A stretch of 64,000 nt of DNA from Meghimatium bilineatum (Eukaryota; Mollusca; Gastropoda; Stylommatophora; Philomycidae). A program made the translations under genes and the position numbers. Where the stretch lies: assembly GCA_034231615.1 (NCBI GenBank), contig CM067298.1, positions 56,572,883-56,636,882 on the forward strand. Reading direction: 5' to 3'. This document shows positions 43,325-54,719 of this stretch, one piece after another. The notes under the pieces were generated by a model. The model saw only the letters and a program-made list of their open reading frames with translations, was not told the DNA's origin and made no database searches. The first letter of the stretch is position 1. Every line of letters begins with the position of its first letter.

Positions 43325-43527
43325 TAATCAGTTCTCCTGACATGAACCTGATCGGATACGCTTGGGATGAACTGAACATAAGAGTCCGGCGGAATGACAT
43401 CGACAATGTGAATGGTCTCGAGCGAACACGCATTGCAGAATGGAACGCCATACCCAAAACATTTTTCGAGACACTCTGCAATAACATTAGACGCCAATGT
43501 CAAGATTGTATTGATGATGCTGGGTGA
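43325..43527 (+). pseudogene. Tc1-like transposase C-terminal fragment
   Basis: The frame encodes SSPDMNLIGYAWDELNIRVR, then RIAEWNAIPKTFFETL and RRQCQDCIDDAG, which closely follows the Tc1 C-terminus (SPDLNPIEHxWDxLxRRVR ... EWNxIPQ ... RRCQACIxxxG). The catalytic Glu of the DDE triad (IEH) is replaced by Gly. Only the last ~65 residues remain, with a SINE head directly upstream. Confidence 0.8.
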
Positions 43528-43619
43528 CACAGACACTAGTAGTGATGGCTGGGACTTTATGACAGTTAGTGAAAATAAGTTTTTTACACCACTGCTTACT
43601 ATAAGGTTCTGAATTATTT

Positions 43620-44220
43620 ACATTTTAAAGTAACCCTGCGGATATATTCAGAAAATGGTTCATAAATGTGGGAAAAATAGTTTCACTTAATTTCAATTCA
43701 GTACCTGTAGTGGCTCGTGTGAAAACATGCTGATGCTTTTTTTAATGGTTTCTAGTATATATTAGAACGAACGTTTGCCACACTGTGAAGTTCACCACGG
43801 TCTAATAACTAAGTGTGTTGATTTTCGATAAGATTAAGTCATAACTTGCGTTGGCTGCTGTATAATTTATTAAGGACTGCGATTGTTATTGTGATATTCC
43901 TTTCCACGGTTCAAAGAGGGGATACAAAAGGAACTCACTTTAGGCAGTTTCGGAAAACCAGTACAGAGTAGTACCTTCATCTACAAAGGTTAGTGCCTGG
44001 TGAAGATAAATAAAGATGGTTACAAAGTGTGACTATGACTATCAAGAATTAGTTTTATTAATTTACCACTGTGTTTTTTAAAATTAAAATATTACCAAGA
44101 GCAAAAGGAGTTTCATCCACTAAACATTTTTGGGTACAAGATTCCGGAAAAATATATGCTCACGATAGTCATCATTTCTATTTATCCTGATACAACTAAT
44201 CACAGTAACAAATAAATAAA
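43620..44220. other. Nothing recognised
   Basis: No gene, tandem repeat or element end was identified. Confidence 0.45.
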
Positions 44221-44224
44221 ACGA

Positions 44225-45080
44225 GTTATGAAATTTATATCTAAACGCACAGAGAACAAAAATTATGATAACAAACAAAACAAAGATAAACCCAATAATA
44301 AAATTAGACAATATATAATTGGAATGTTTCGAATTAGAAAACACCACCGACACGGGCCACTGGCGCAAATAAAACGGCGACACAACGCATTTCCATTCTC
44401 TGGACTACATCCTGCTGGAAATCTAGAATGGATCATGGTCCTGCTACAAGAGAGATCCAGCAGGAGTTTGAGAATTAATTATGAATAAGAAGAAGAATTA
44501 GAAAACAAATTCGAATGTCTGGAAGCAAATATATAAATAATTCCGGGGAATGTTCGGTTGAGATCAAAAGAAGACTGGCAATCGCAGATCTCAAACTAAC
44601 ATAAATGAGAAAACTGTGGTAATAATAATGACAATAAAATAATCATTTTAAGATAATGTAGTTTTCCCAGTGGCAACATGCGGCTGCGAGACTTGGACTT
44701 TACTCAAGACAACATCAAAAAGGAAGTTTGAAATGCTACAGAAAGATTCTACGAATATCATGGACAGAGAAAAAGAACACATACATACGTTTAGGCAATA
44801 TGGAAAGTAAATGAAGGGTGGCTTTGGAATACAAACATAAAATGAAAGCTACAGTTTTTTTTGACATATAACGAGACATGACAGCATGAAAAAACTGATT
44901 ATTGAAGGTAGAGCCAAAGGGAGGAGAAGAAGGGGAAGACCAAGAAGACGATGGACTAGGGATATCCAAGAGTGTATAAGCATGTTCCTGGCCCGTGCAG
45001 GTCTGCTCGCCCAAGACAGAGAAGCGTTCAGAGTGTCAACGATAAGGACAGAGTTCTGGAAAGAATACGTCACATGGTAA
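44225..45080 (+). mobile_element. LINE F relic split by a SINE
   Basis: The + strand translation gives KTKINPIIKLDNI and LECFEL, then the SINE, then NKFECLEANI, PVATCGCETWTL and an intact terminal frame 44886-45080 (GRRRRGRPRRRWTRDIQECI, LAQDREAFRVSTI). It aligns with 29690-29095 and 59930-59370. No complete RT domain. Confidence 0.8.
44343..44494 (+). repeat. SINE S1 inserted in LINE F, 12-bp TSD
   Basis: GAATTAGAAAAC at 44331-44342 and 44495-44506 flanks a 152-bp S1 copy (GGCCACTGGCGCAAATAAAA, TCTGGACTACATCCTGCTGG, CAGGAGTTTGAGAATTAATT, AAGAAGA end). Removing it and one TSD rejoins the LINE F sequence. Confidence 0.92.
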
Positions 45081-45085
45081 CAATT

Positions 45086-46599
45086 TACCATTTGTTGTTA
45101 ACAGTATTAGTATCAAGAAGCACAATCCATTCTTGAGATTTATTGAATATCAGCTATACAGAAGCATTGGCTGCATAACTATACGTTCTTGTAGTGACAC
45201 TTGGTGGTGAGCTTTGGCACGCGTGAGGTCCAGAGTGCAATTTCCGGTAAGAATTTTGTTTTTCTATAGTAGTGCAAATTTTAAAAAATCCTCATTGAAC
45301 ATGACGTGGCGACAGCAAGCCCATGCTGCCTTTATCAAACAAGCCAATCGAAACCGCCCTGCGACTCCCTAACGGGGAAAAAAAATCAGTAGTGATATTT
45401 TGAATGATATATTTAGTATTATTAAAAATTGTGAATAAGAGGATTTGGCACGAAGCGCAACATCACAAGTGAATTACCTTTCTTTGTAGACGGAGCTACT
45501 TGTGAGTACAGTGTTTTTTAGAAAGGGACCAAGCATCTATTTTCATGCGTGCATATTCGTTGAATGTGTGACTCGTTATTGGTTTACAAATCTACACTAT
45601 ATCACTCCTGACAGATCAATTGTTTTAGTCGCATCCAGCAAATACGCAAATATAAAATTCAGCAAATCACACTTCAGTAATGACAAAAGTCAAACTCGTG
45701 CAGTGGAAGAATAACACACGCAAAACAAACATTCATGAGAACGTTCTACAGTTTCAGATTTCTAAAAAATGTTGAGAAAAATAAAGAGTTATATATTACA
45801 CTTAACATCACAGATTATACATTCCTGCCATACTCTTGCCCAAACTAAAGCATACATTTATGTCACGACATTCAGTATACTTGGTTTTTCATGATCTAAA
45901 TTGCACCCGAAATGTCATGGATGGAACAGGCTGAAAATAGAATTTGTGGCAATTGAAATTGTACTGGAGATAACTTGATTTCACCAAAAGAAGAATGAGG
46001 CTTAAATACTGAAGCAATCATTTCACCACCTGATATTTATTCTTAGAAGGGATTGAAGAACAAATAAAGTAAACATCGAAAAACTGATAGCTAGCTGATA
46101 ATACTTGGAATGACGATGAAATTTTATTTTCCAATTTATCTGTGCTTCGTGGTGAGATATCTGAGTTGAGGTTCACTACTAGTTCTAGTGGGATAGTCAT
46201 CGTTGAAGTGATATTGCATGTGGTACTAATGGAAATTGGACATCTCCTTGGCATTATGATGAGTGTATTCAACCAAGAAGTCACTGGAACCATTATCATG
46301 TAAGCCATTCGACATCTTCTGGTAGAGATTGAGAATATGGTCTTCCTAGAGTGCAATAGTCTTTTCGTATGAGTCATCTTTTAAAATGTAAGAACAACTG
46401 GGCAAAGCTTGGAATTGGGAATGGGAAGTAAAAAAGGGTATAGAAAATTTTGAATGGTCGAAGTGAACAAGAATGCTACCATCGGTAGAAAACGAAGATA
46501 AAGTTTAATAAAACAAATATTGAAACATCAGTTAATATATTTTATCATTAATATATAATAATCAGTTAAAATATTAAAATATTTTATATTTTTCATATG
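45086..46599. other. Nothing recognised
   Basis: Only short frames without motifs (for example 46018-46377 minus). No element ends were identified. Confidence 0.45.
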
Positions 46600-47060
46600 T
46601 CTTCTTCTTTTCTTTTCCTTCTAGATCATGTTGTAGGGCGTTAGTTATCATGTATGTTCACAGTCTTATGTCGTTAATCATTTCCGATACCTATACCTCA
46701 TTCGGCAAGTGCCAATCTTTCCTGCATATTCTCTGTTGGTCTTCCTCTGCCCCTCTTGCTTTTAAGCTTTTTTTTGCCACGATGTGCTTTTGTTTTCTAC
46801 TATCAAAATGTTTTGAAATAACGTGGATATTATTTTCCAATACAAATGAGCATATCTGTACGTGAATTAACTTTTTTTTTTACATATCATCTTTACGCTT
46901 TCTATCCGTCCATTTTGTTATTAATATTCTGCTTTAAAAACCACACTCTACTGTCTACAAAACTAAACTTATACATAATTTCTTACTATTCTGCTGATTG
47001 TCCATGATTCACATCTACACATCCAAATTAGTTTAATATAATCTCTAATTTGTTGAACTT
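46600..47060 (-). mobile_element. LINE relic with GAAGAAG-type tail
   Basis: The minus strand contains WMCRCESWTISRIVR near 47030 and SKRGRGRPTENMQERLALA near 46730, ending in a GAAAAGAAAAGAAGAAG tail at ~46605. Frames broken. Confidence 0.6.
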
Positions 47061-47194
47061 TTATATGTTACATATAATGTTTTTCCTCTTGCAAAATGTT
47101 GCTTTTGCGTATTATACACTTGGCTTGTTTAAAATAAAATATTCTAAATTAATTTATAGCTAAAAACATAGATAATGAAACAAACAACTAAAAG

Positions 47195-47385
47195 ACAGAA
47201 TTCATGTCTTTGAGATGTGGTTATATAGAAAAATATGGAGTGCTTCGTGGAAGGAGAAGAGCACGGATAAAGAGGTTCTGGTAAAATTGTGTATGAAACA
47301 AAAACTATTAAAGGAAACATAAATCAAACAAATAAAATATGCTTACATAGTAAAATACATGACACCTTGTTGAAGAATAAAAAAA
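47195..47385 (+). mobile_element. LINE B relic
   Basis: TTTGAGATGTGGTTATATAG then a GTGGAAGGAGAAGA segment match the FEMWVYRRIG...WKEK segment of LINE B, followed by decayed tail sequence. No (GAT)n tail. Confidence 0.65.
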
Positions 47386-47389
47386 TGAA

Positions 47390-48250
47390 TTAGAGTGAAA
47401 ACTTCTTTACTTCCGCATATAATCTTGCATGCAACTTCACAATTTAATATCACAATCAAACGACGCCGATGTGAAGTATTTGAAAAGGAAAGTCTGCATT
47501 AGAGTTAATGAGAAACCGAAGTGTTATTAGACATCACGAATAGATAAAACACGTATAATTTCTGTAATCTCAACTTGTCAAAGATAAGAATAAGCTTAAT
47601 TTGAATATAAAATTTGTTTAATACAAGTTTCTGTCATTTGAATTTGGAGCCTAACTTTCCACTGTGTAGGACGACGTATTATATTGAACTATGGCAAAAC
47701 CAGTGGTTAATCTTAGCGAACATAAATAGCTAATCGTTGGATTAATATATGAATAGGTGGTAGCAGTGACTTGACGTGATCTCATGTCTGTAAACAATAG
47801 TAGGGAGCCCAGCATCAATGTCGACTTTATCCACATACATCTATGTATATAATAATAATAATAAGACACATACCCAGTGAGGGTTCGTAGGGATGTCACA
47901 CTGGAGACATAAGCACAAAAGGCGCTCCAAATAGTTTTATCATCAGACAATCGGAGAGGTCTAGAAAAATCATGCCCATACCATTTATTGGTGTTGCCAT
48001 TCCAGAATTTTCTTTAGCGACACTTCTCACCACACCAGCGACTCTTCCTTATAAAATAACGTTAGAACGTGAGCCGTGCCTCGTTACATGTATACATCAA
48101 ATAAGTTTCACCATTGACAAAATTCCTTCTTGACAACCTGCAAGTTTGTGTACTTGCCGCCGGACGAATATATTTGTATTGCGTTCTATATATATAATTC
48201 TTAACACAAACATCTTGTATTCTTCTATTCAAAAATCTGAATACTTCGCT
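47390..48250. other. Nothing recognised
   Basis: No gene or repeat beyond a short ATA run near 47850. Confidence 0.45.
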
Positions 48251-48308
48251 CCATGGTCAGCAATGAATGTTCAATATTCCAATATCACATCCGTATAAAA
48301 CATCTATT

Positions 48309-48570
<262 letters not shown>

Positions 48571-48574
48571 GGTA

Positions 48575-49841
48575 ATGCTATTTCTTCGTGACACATTTGC
48601 GTACAATCTGCCGAAAGCGCTGTTTGCCTTGGCGATCCATCATTAACTTTATCATTAACATTAACTTTATATACTTCATGATTAACTTTATCATCTTGTA
48701 CCCAGTGAATGCACAGTGACTTTGTAGACAGGTTGTAAAAAATATGCAGGTGTTTTTTTTTACATTATTCAAGTAAAATAATTATGCAAATAAAAGCAAA
48801 ATAAAGGATTTAAAAAACTACAAGCCAACATTGCAAGTAGTACCTACAATCATAGTGCATATGCCAGAAAAGCTAAACTTCTGACAATGTACCGTATAAC
48901 TTACTATAAGCTCTCTCTTTTCAGTTATCTTTCGTCGCTGTAGATATCTAGTCCACTTTGACAGTTCTGATAATCTGTTGGATTTGCTGCCGACAAGTTT
49001 TAATATAACAACTGTTTATTAGCATGTATTCGTTACAACAGAATTTCCATTGCAGGTCATTCTTATCTGAAGACTACAGCTAAGCACAGCTTGCTCATTT
49101 CTTCTATTTCTTCTTATTCATCTTCTACGAACGATATCAAATCAGTCACTTGATAGGATATATTCTATAGAACGAAGTGCATTGTGTAGTAGTTTACAGT
49201 TAGGCTTCTATAAATGCACACTTCGGTCCAACAAATCCGACCTCAGAATGATATTTTCATGTCCAATTGAACTTCCATAGTATAGGATATTTAACTCCAC
49301 CCCAATTCATCTTTATTCTACCCTTACGACATGCATTATCTACAAAACATGGATGTCTTCTTGAAACTGAACATTGCTATGTGTATAAATGCTCCACTCA
49401 ATAGTAATAATTGCAATAAATCCTACAGCTCCTTAGATACGACTTTGGTTTAAAAAAAAAGGTGGTCATCCTAAAAAACCGTTCGCTTTTGTTTAAAAAA
49501 AATTATATTTCTATAGTACAACCGCGAGGGATGGGATTTTTAACTCTCTTTTTATTTTACATGTTTCTTAGTACTAAATGTTAGGTTCTAGTTTCGAGGA
49601 AGGGGATTTTAACTCTGTTACCTCGGCTTTCGGAGTATCTATCAGCTATTATATCTTGTCAGATGTCAATCACCAGCATCGGGAAATAATATATGTCGAT
49701 GAAAATGTAGGGGTTGGGGAAACACAAGGCAGACATGGGTATAAACGGAACTAGGTTAAGGGTTATGGATTATGAACAAGACATGCTAGAAACAAATCAA
49801 AAACTCGACAAGACAGTCGTCATCGAGCAGAAGGCAAATAA
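48575..49841. other. Nothing recognised
   Basis: AT-rich, no frame or element end recognised. Confidence 0.45.
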
Positions 49842-49849
49842 AGAATGAG

Positions 49850-50024
49850 CAGTGCAGGATTTACGTATAAGCTATACAAACTATAGCTTAGGACCCCCCA
49901 CTGTCATGGAGGCCCCCTCAATTTTTGTTCAGAGTGAGAAATTGTCATATATTACATATGAAGGACGTATAAAGGGCCACATATCTCAAATAGCTTAGGG
50001 CCATCAAGTCTAAATCCGGCCCTG
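49850..50024. mobile_element. hAT-like MITE, 175 bp, 8-bp TSD
   Basis: AGAATGAG at 49842-49849 and 50025-50032. Inverted ends CAGTGCAGGATTTACG (left) and CAGGGCCGGATTTAGA (right, reversed). Eight-bp duplications and CAG-starting ends are hAT features. The interior is noncoding. Confidence 0.88.
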
Positions 50025-50438
50025 AGAATGAGCCTACATAAATGCAAACATATGATATGACCAGTATCGGAGAAAGAGAGAGAGAAGTGCTAGGAAGAGA
50101 GTGATATCTGAATTATTTATCCTTCCTCCATTTAGTATTTATCTCTCATCCCATGCTACACAACGAACTCTAACATCTACCCATCGCAATACTTACCACT
50201 CTTCACTTGTTACTCTTTTTTCTCAATATTCTCCGTTTCTCCCTCATAGTATCGGCATGTCATATTTGCATTTCTATGTATATTTTTTGTTTGTCTATTG
50301 TCTTTTGTCATGATGAAAGTTTTCTAGTCAAAACGTCGTCTGTTCTTGTGTTTCAGCGCTAGTATGTCGTACTTATAATTGCTGACACTGTAAACTATTT
50401 CCGTGTGTCCTCGTATCCTATATAGGAAACTGCTTATA

Positions 50439-50832
50439 AACAATGGGGTTCTCGATAAATTGCGTCCATAATGGGGTTAGGTTGGGGGGGGGGGTGGTCT
50501 GAAAAAGTTTGAAAATTGTTGACAAGGGGGAAAGGGAGAAAGTTTGGGTTTTCAAAATGGACGCTACTGATTTTTAATACGGCAATACATTTAAATTTGA
50601 TATTTTGTACTACAAATTAAAAACCAATCACGTAGTTATATTCGCACTGTTGCAATTTTTTTTAGGAAGGGGGTGAGAGTGGGGCAGTTAAACATTTTAG
50701 ACATAATCTATACGGAATAATTCCTGAATTGCTGAAAACTGTTGACAAAAGGAGGGGGGGGGGGGCAAACAGTAGCAAAAAAAATTGCTGATATAATTTA
50801 ATTTATAATTTATGGACATCCCCTATTGTTGA
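50439..50832. mobile_element. Probable MITE with G-rich interior
   Basis: Left end ACAATGGGGTTCTCGATAAA, right end reversed ACAATAGGGGATGTCCATAA. The interior repeats TTGACAAGGGGGAAAGGG-type blocks and G runs (~50486, ~50753). 56600-56890 carries a related block in reverse. Superfamily not assigned. Confidence 0.5.
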
Positions 50833-51186
50833 ATGTTAATGCATAGCCGTTACGTTTGAATTATTTTGCCAATGTTATGTGGAGTTGCACGATTTTCGGT
50901 GCACCCGAGCAAGGTCAAATTCTCACGTTATGTGCTTGTAAGATTGTCACACTAACATCTCCGTCAGAACACAAAAATGCAGCATTCAACTTCAATTATA
51001 TATAAGAACCATTAAGGGTAACCAAACGTACACTATTCTTATATCGATATTATTGGTTAAAGTACGAAATACAGACACGTACGAGCGAGATACGTGTCTT
51101 GAAGTAGAAAAACGTGTCAACATTCTTCGGTTTCTGACATATACTAGTAATATGTGATTGATTTCTTATCGTTGTATTATTACAGG
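50833..51186. other. Upstream of second gene
   Basis: No element recognised. It ends with TGTATTATTACAG (51174-51186), a good splice acceptor that may begin the last exon of the following gene. Confidence 0.45.
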
Positions 51187-51464
51187 TAACTGGGATCAGT
51201 GATCACCAATCAGCGATCGGGGAGGACTATAAAGAACATTTTAACAAGTTTGAAACAGAAACTCGCTGTACCGAAACTAGATTCACGAGTAATGGATTCT
51301 CACAGATTTTATATTAAAATACCAAGTCTGGAGTCTTTGTTGTGAACTGAGAAACATTCCTTTTCATCATATTTCATAAATAACCTTCATAGATTACGTT
51401 ATTAATGTCTCTGGCAGACATTTAGTATTATGTGGATCAAAAGTTAACTTACACTAAGTTAAAC

Positions 51465-51599
51465 ATGATACTCGGTGGAGACAAGAGACGGCACAAGAGA
51501 CGGCATACTGTTAAAGCTGGGCAGGATATTATTCACACCCCAAATTGGATGAAAGTTCTTGGAGAACGTTACGACGACGTTTGCATGCTAAAGTTCTGA
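51465..51599 (+). CDS. 44-codon ATG frame overlapping the start of the second gene
   Basis: The ATG at 51465 (context TTAAACATGA, A at -3) opens a basic peptide, GGDKRRHKRRHTVKAGQ in its first half, and stops at TGA 51597-51599. The main 538-codon frame is open from 51515, so the two overlap by about 80 nt in different frames (body offset by -1). Either this is the true N-terminus separated from the body by an indel, or it is an upstream ORF. No canonical frameshift signal is visible. Confidence 0.4.
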   Translation: MILGGDKRRHKRRHTVKAGQDIIHTPNWMKVLGERYDDVCMLKF

Positions 51600-53161
51600 A
51601 CGGAACATGTCGTTTCGACGTAACTCCTCGCTCTAAACACCAGACTGGTCGATATTTACAAGACTACAGACGTTTTAACAGATGTAATGTCGTTTCACCA
51701 TTGCAGTTAGGGGAAAGTTTTGATTTAAATGAACAAGTTGATAGAGTTTGTGAACGCGATTGTAATGAGGTAGGTTATAGTGGTACCATATTTGTGCACC
51801 TCTCTGCTGCCGACAACGTTAAAGGACATATTGAAGGTACTACTACTCGCGATTCTGAAGTTATAGCTTTATTGATACATCAAGGTTCAAATCATGATAC
51901 ACATGCATTGACAACAAAGGATGATTCTGTAAAGGAAATAACTGCATACTCATGTGACACTTCGCTCATTTCTGGAGTTGCTTCATCGAATATAATAAAT
52001 TCTCATTTTTCTTCAGAAGATGATGTTAATATTCACATGTACTCCCAGAGTACAAATAGAAAAACAACTAAGGTAATACTTCCTTATCTAGCACAAGGTA
52101 GAGGAAGTAATGGGTACTCCAGCGATGAGAAAAGAAAGGACAGTGCACAATTAAAATGTAATAAATACAGTAATGTAGATATTGCAGACAATTTGATAAC
52201 ATCAGATTATGACACCGAATATTGTGACAATGATGTGAAACGTAGACCAGAAAACAAACTGATGGAGAACAGGGCAGTTAAACAGCTATTACGCAGGAGA
52301 GCAAAATCGTGTGTTGTTAAAGGCAACAGTAACACAACCATATCTTTGCCGTTACAGAATTTAGAAATGGATAATGTACCGAAGACCAACAAAAGTAAGA
52401 GTCTTAACAGGATTCAGATAGATGCTCCAGTTTCAGAAGATTTGTTGCCTGTCACAGCGAAAACTGTACAGGAGAGCCGAATGCGCGTGTTTGCTAAAAT
52501 GTCTACTGAAGCACAGCAAGCTGTATATGAAACGCTAAAAGATATGAAAGGAATTGACCAGTTTGAAAACGACAAAATATCATTCTCTAACAGTGAACAT
52601 AGTATTCCAAAGTATGACCATGTTAATGAAGACAGTATAGATTCTATCAACACCCCCAAGAACGTTGCCAAATCTAGTAATTCTCTACATAATGACAGAG
52701 AAGAAGAAAGCAAAGCAAGTTCAGTATCTCAAAGAGATATGTCTATTTCGGTAAACATTTCCAGCAAATGTAGCGATATCCATAAGTTGTATACATCCTT
52801 TTATAAAAAGCAAATTTCAACAAATAAGCAGCGCATTGAAGATCAAAACTGTGGAATTGTGAATTTTGTTAATGGCAATAAGGATAGAAATCGTTGTTTT
52901 TCACATCTAAATCAAAACATTGGTCAATTTTCAAGCAACTTATCCAACTTTCATATTCGATTTCCTGGAATAAGAAAATCGATGGCTTCATTGTCATTCA
53001 AGGAAAACACTTTTGAAATAACCCCACTCAACTTTGATATTCGATATCATCAGACCACCTCAAGCCAGATCATGAACAGAGATGCATTATCTGCAGACAT
53101 ATTGAGACGATCAATAGATAAATGTAACCAGTGGTTAGTTCGATATACTCCAAGAGGATAA
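51515..53161 (+). CDS. Unrecognised Ser/Asn-rich protein, long last exon
   Basis: An open frame of 548 codons from the preceding stop (51512) to TAA at 53159-53161, far longer than chance in AT-rich DNA. No in-frame ATG occurs in the first ~150 codons, so the start is upstream (through splicing or the frame at 51465). No known domain is seen. Features: basic clusters (WRTLRRRLHAK near the start, RAVKQLLRRRAKSC mid-protein) that could serve nuclear localisation, long Ser/Asn/Asp-rich disordered stretches, a predicted helix MSTEAQQAVYETLKDMKG, and a C-terminal segment ALSADILRRSIDKCNQWLVR that looks like a conserved helix. It contains no transposon motifs. The acceptor at 51186 could start the exon, giving a ~280-nt 5' UTR before 51465. 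Confidence 0.75.
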   Translation, partial: SWAGYYSHPKLDESSWRTLRRRLHAKVLNGTCRFDVTPRSKHQTGRYLQDYRRFNRCNVVSPLQLGESFDLNEQVDRVCERDCNEVGYSGTIFVHLSAADNVKGHIEGTTTRDSEVIALLIHQGSNHDTHALTTKDDSVKEITAYSCDTSLISGVASSNIINSHFSSEDDVNIHMYSQSTNRKTTKVILPYLAQGRGSNGYSSDEKRKDSAQLKCNKYSNVDIADNLITSDYDTEYCDNDVKRRPENKLMENRAVKQLLRRRAKSCVVKGNSNTTISLPLQNLEMDNVPKTNKSKSLNRIQIDAPVSEDLLPVTAKTVQESRMRVFAKMSTEAQQAVYETLKDMKGIDQFENDKISFSNSEHSIPKYDHVNEDSIDSINTPKNVAKSSNSLHNDREEESKASSVSQRDMSISVNISSKCSDIHKLYTSFYKKQISTNKQRIEDQNCGIVNFVNGNKDRNRCFSHLNQNIGQFSSNLSNFHIRFPGIRKSMASLSFKENTFEITPLNFDIRYHQTTSSQIMNRDALSADILRRSIDKCNQWLVRYTPRG

Positions 53162-53261
53162 AGGACACGTGCGTTTGCTATAATTTCATTGATATAATTC
53201 TATTTTCGATTCGTTATTCTGGATTTCTTTTTCATCAGCATTTTTTTCTCATATTCATACA

Positions 53262-53345
53262 TATTACCAGGATGTAGGCCGGAAAACGGATTGCATTGCA
53301 TCATGGTTAACAACATCATGACCGGGATATCTGCGCCTTTCAGCC
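53262..53345 (-). repeat. SINE S1 fragment
   Basis: The minus strand reads GGCGCAGATATCCCGGTCAT, TAACCATGATGCAATGCAAT and CCGTTTTCCGGCCTACATCC, the middle of S1. It lies in the 3' flank of the second gene. Confidence 0.7.
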
Positions 53346-53362
53346 CGAGAGGCTCAAAATAC

Positions 53363-53586
53363 AAGTGAACAAGAAAATAAGAGAAGTATATAACACACAA
53401 GCGAACAGAAAAATAAGAGAAGCACACAACACACAGTCGAATAGGCAAATAAAAGAGGCGCACAACACACAGTCGAATAGGCAAATAAAATAGGCGTACA
53501 ACACACAAGCGAGTAAGCAAATAAGAGAGGCCCACAACACGCAAGTGAACAGGCAAACAAGAGAGGCCCACAACACGCAAGTGAAA
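53363..53586 (+). repeat. Minisatellite, 36 bp x 6
   Basis: Starts at 53363, 53399, 53435, 53471, 53507 and 53543, unit AAGTGAACAGGCAAACAAGA plus GAGGCCCACAACACGC with substitutions, and a partial seventh unit. The period is a multiple of three, which produces long antisense frames that are not genes. Confidence 0.95.
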
Positions 53587-53706
53587 TAAAGCGAAAATAT
53601 TATTCTAATCAATAACTAATAATTATACAAACCTACATCATTTATCTCGAACTTGAGAGCATGGTTTTTATGTCCTAAGACAGATAGGAAATGTATAGAT
53701 GCATAG

Positions 53707-53711
<5 letters not shown>

Positions 53712-53780
<69 letters not shown>
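53712..53780. repeat. (TA)n microsatellite
   Basis: About 34 uninterrupted TA units followed by GGTAGGTAGATAGAT. Confidence 0.97.
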
Positions 53781-53783
<3 letters not shown>

Positions 53784-54079
53784 TAGGTAGATAGATTGCT
53801 TTTATTGTCAAACTTTATATTTATATGATTTATTAATCCATTGAATGTAGTCACATTGGTGCGTTTTTTGCTCATTTTTTGCACAAGGCACATTTTTTGG
53901 TTTGTGAAGTATTTGAATAATGACTCTGTGTAATAATACTAATTGTTTCTATATTAGGATCATATCCATTGCACTTTATCCAATGACAATTTATTAGTCC
54001 GACTTATTTCTTTAACGGGAAGTTCTCACTAATAATGCACTATCACTGTTTCAAGAAACAAAGTTATGTTTTTTTGTGT

Positions 54080-54215
54080 AGAAATGGCGTGTTATTAATA
54101 AAGAAAGATTGTAATGCAACCAACGGGATTTAAACCAGGTCCGCTCAATTGACACCAACCTACATCGCAACTTAGTCAACACGTTTTACGTCTTCGACAA
54201 CAACTCATCCCTAAA
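54080..54215 (-). repeat. SINE S1 head, minus orientation
   Basis: Minus strand: GTGTTGACTAAGTTGCGATG and GACCTGGTTTAAATCCCGTT, an A-box-like and a B-box-like segment of the S1 head. Confidence 0.65.
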
Positions 54216-54289
54216 AAAATATATAGAATTTTAATCAAGACTTCCAACGTGTATATTCTCTAGCTACTATGAATATGGGCCGGTTGAAC

Positions 54290-54465
54290 AACACACACCC
54301 ATTGAAGACGGATGTGTTGGGCCATTGGCGCAAATAAAACGGCAACACAACGCAAGTCTACTTTCTGGACTATATTGAATTGGAAATCTTGTAGGACCAT
54401 TATCCTGTTACTAGAGAAATCCAGCGGGAGTTTGAGAATGAAAACTGAAGAAGAAGAATGACACA
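54290..54465 (+). repeat. SINE S1 body and tail
   Basis: GGGCCATTGGCGCAAATAAA, GGAAATCTTGTAGGACCATT, GGGAGTTTGAGAATGAAAAC and GAAGAAGAAGAA tail. Confidence 0.75.
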
Positions 54466-54719
54466 CACACAACAACACATACTGTACATTTATGTAAATT
54501 CCTCGAAAACCACGAAGCTTTCAATTAGTAAGTACTAGAAAGGCCTTAATACTACAATGATAAAATTAGACCTACTTGTAAACATAACGCAAACACATAG
54601 ACAAGGTCGCTTCAGATGTGACAAGAGTAAATGAATAAAATATAGAAGCATCGAGAATTTGTTAATAAAGAAAAAATCATAACGCTGCTCATAACGTTGG
54701 AAATCGTGACTAAAATCGC

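Noticed and set aside
53200-53612. Three overlapping antisense Cys/Leu-rich frames (126, 90 and 68 codons)
   Set aside because: All lie in the 36-bp minisatellite, which stays open in all three minus frames; no gene context.
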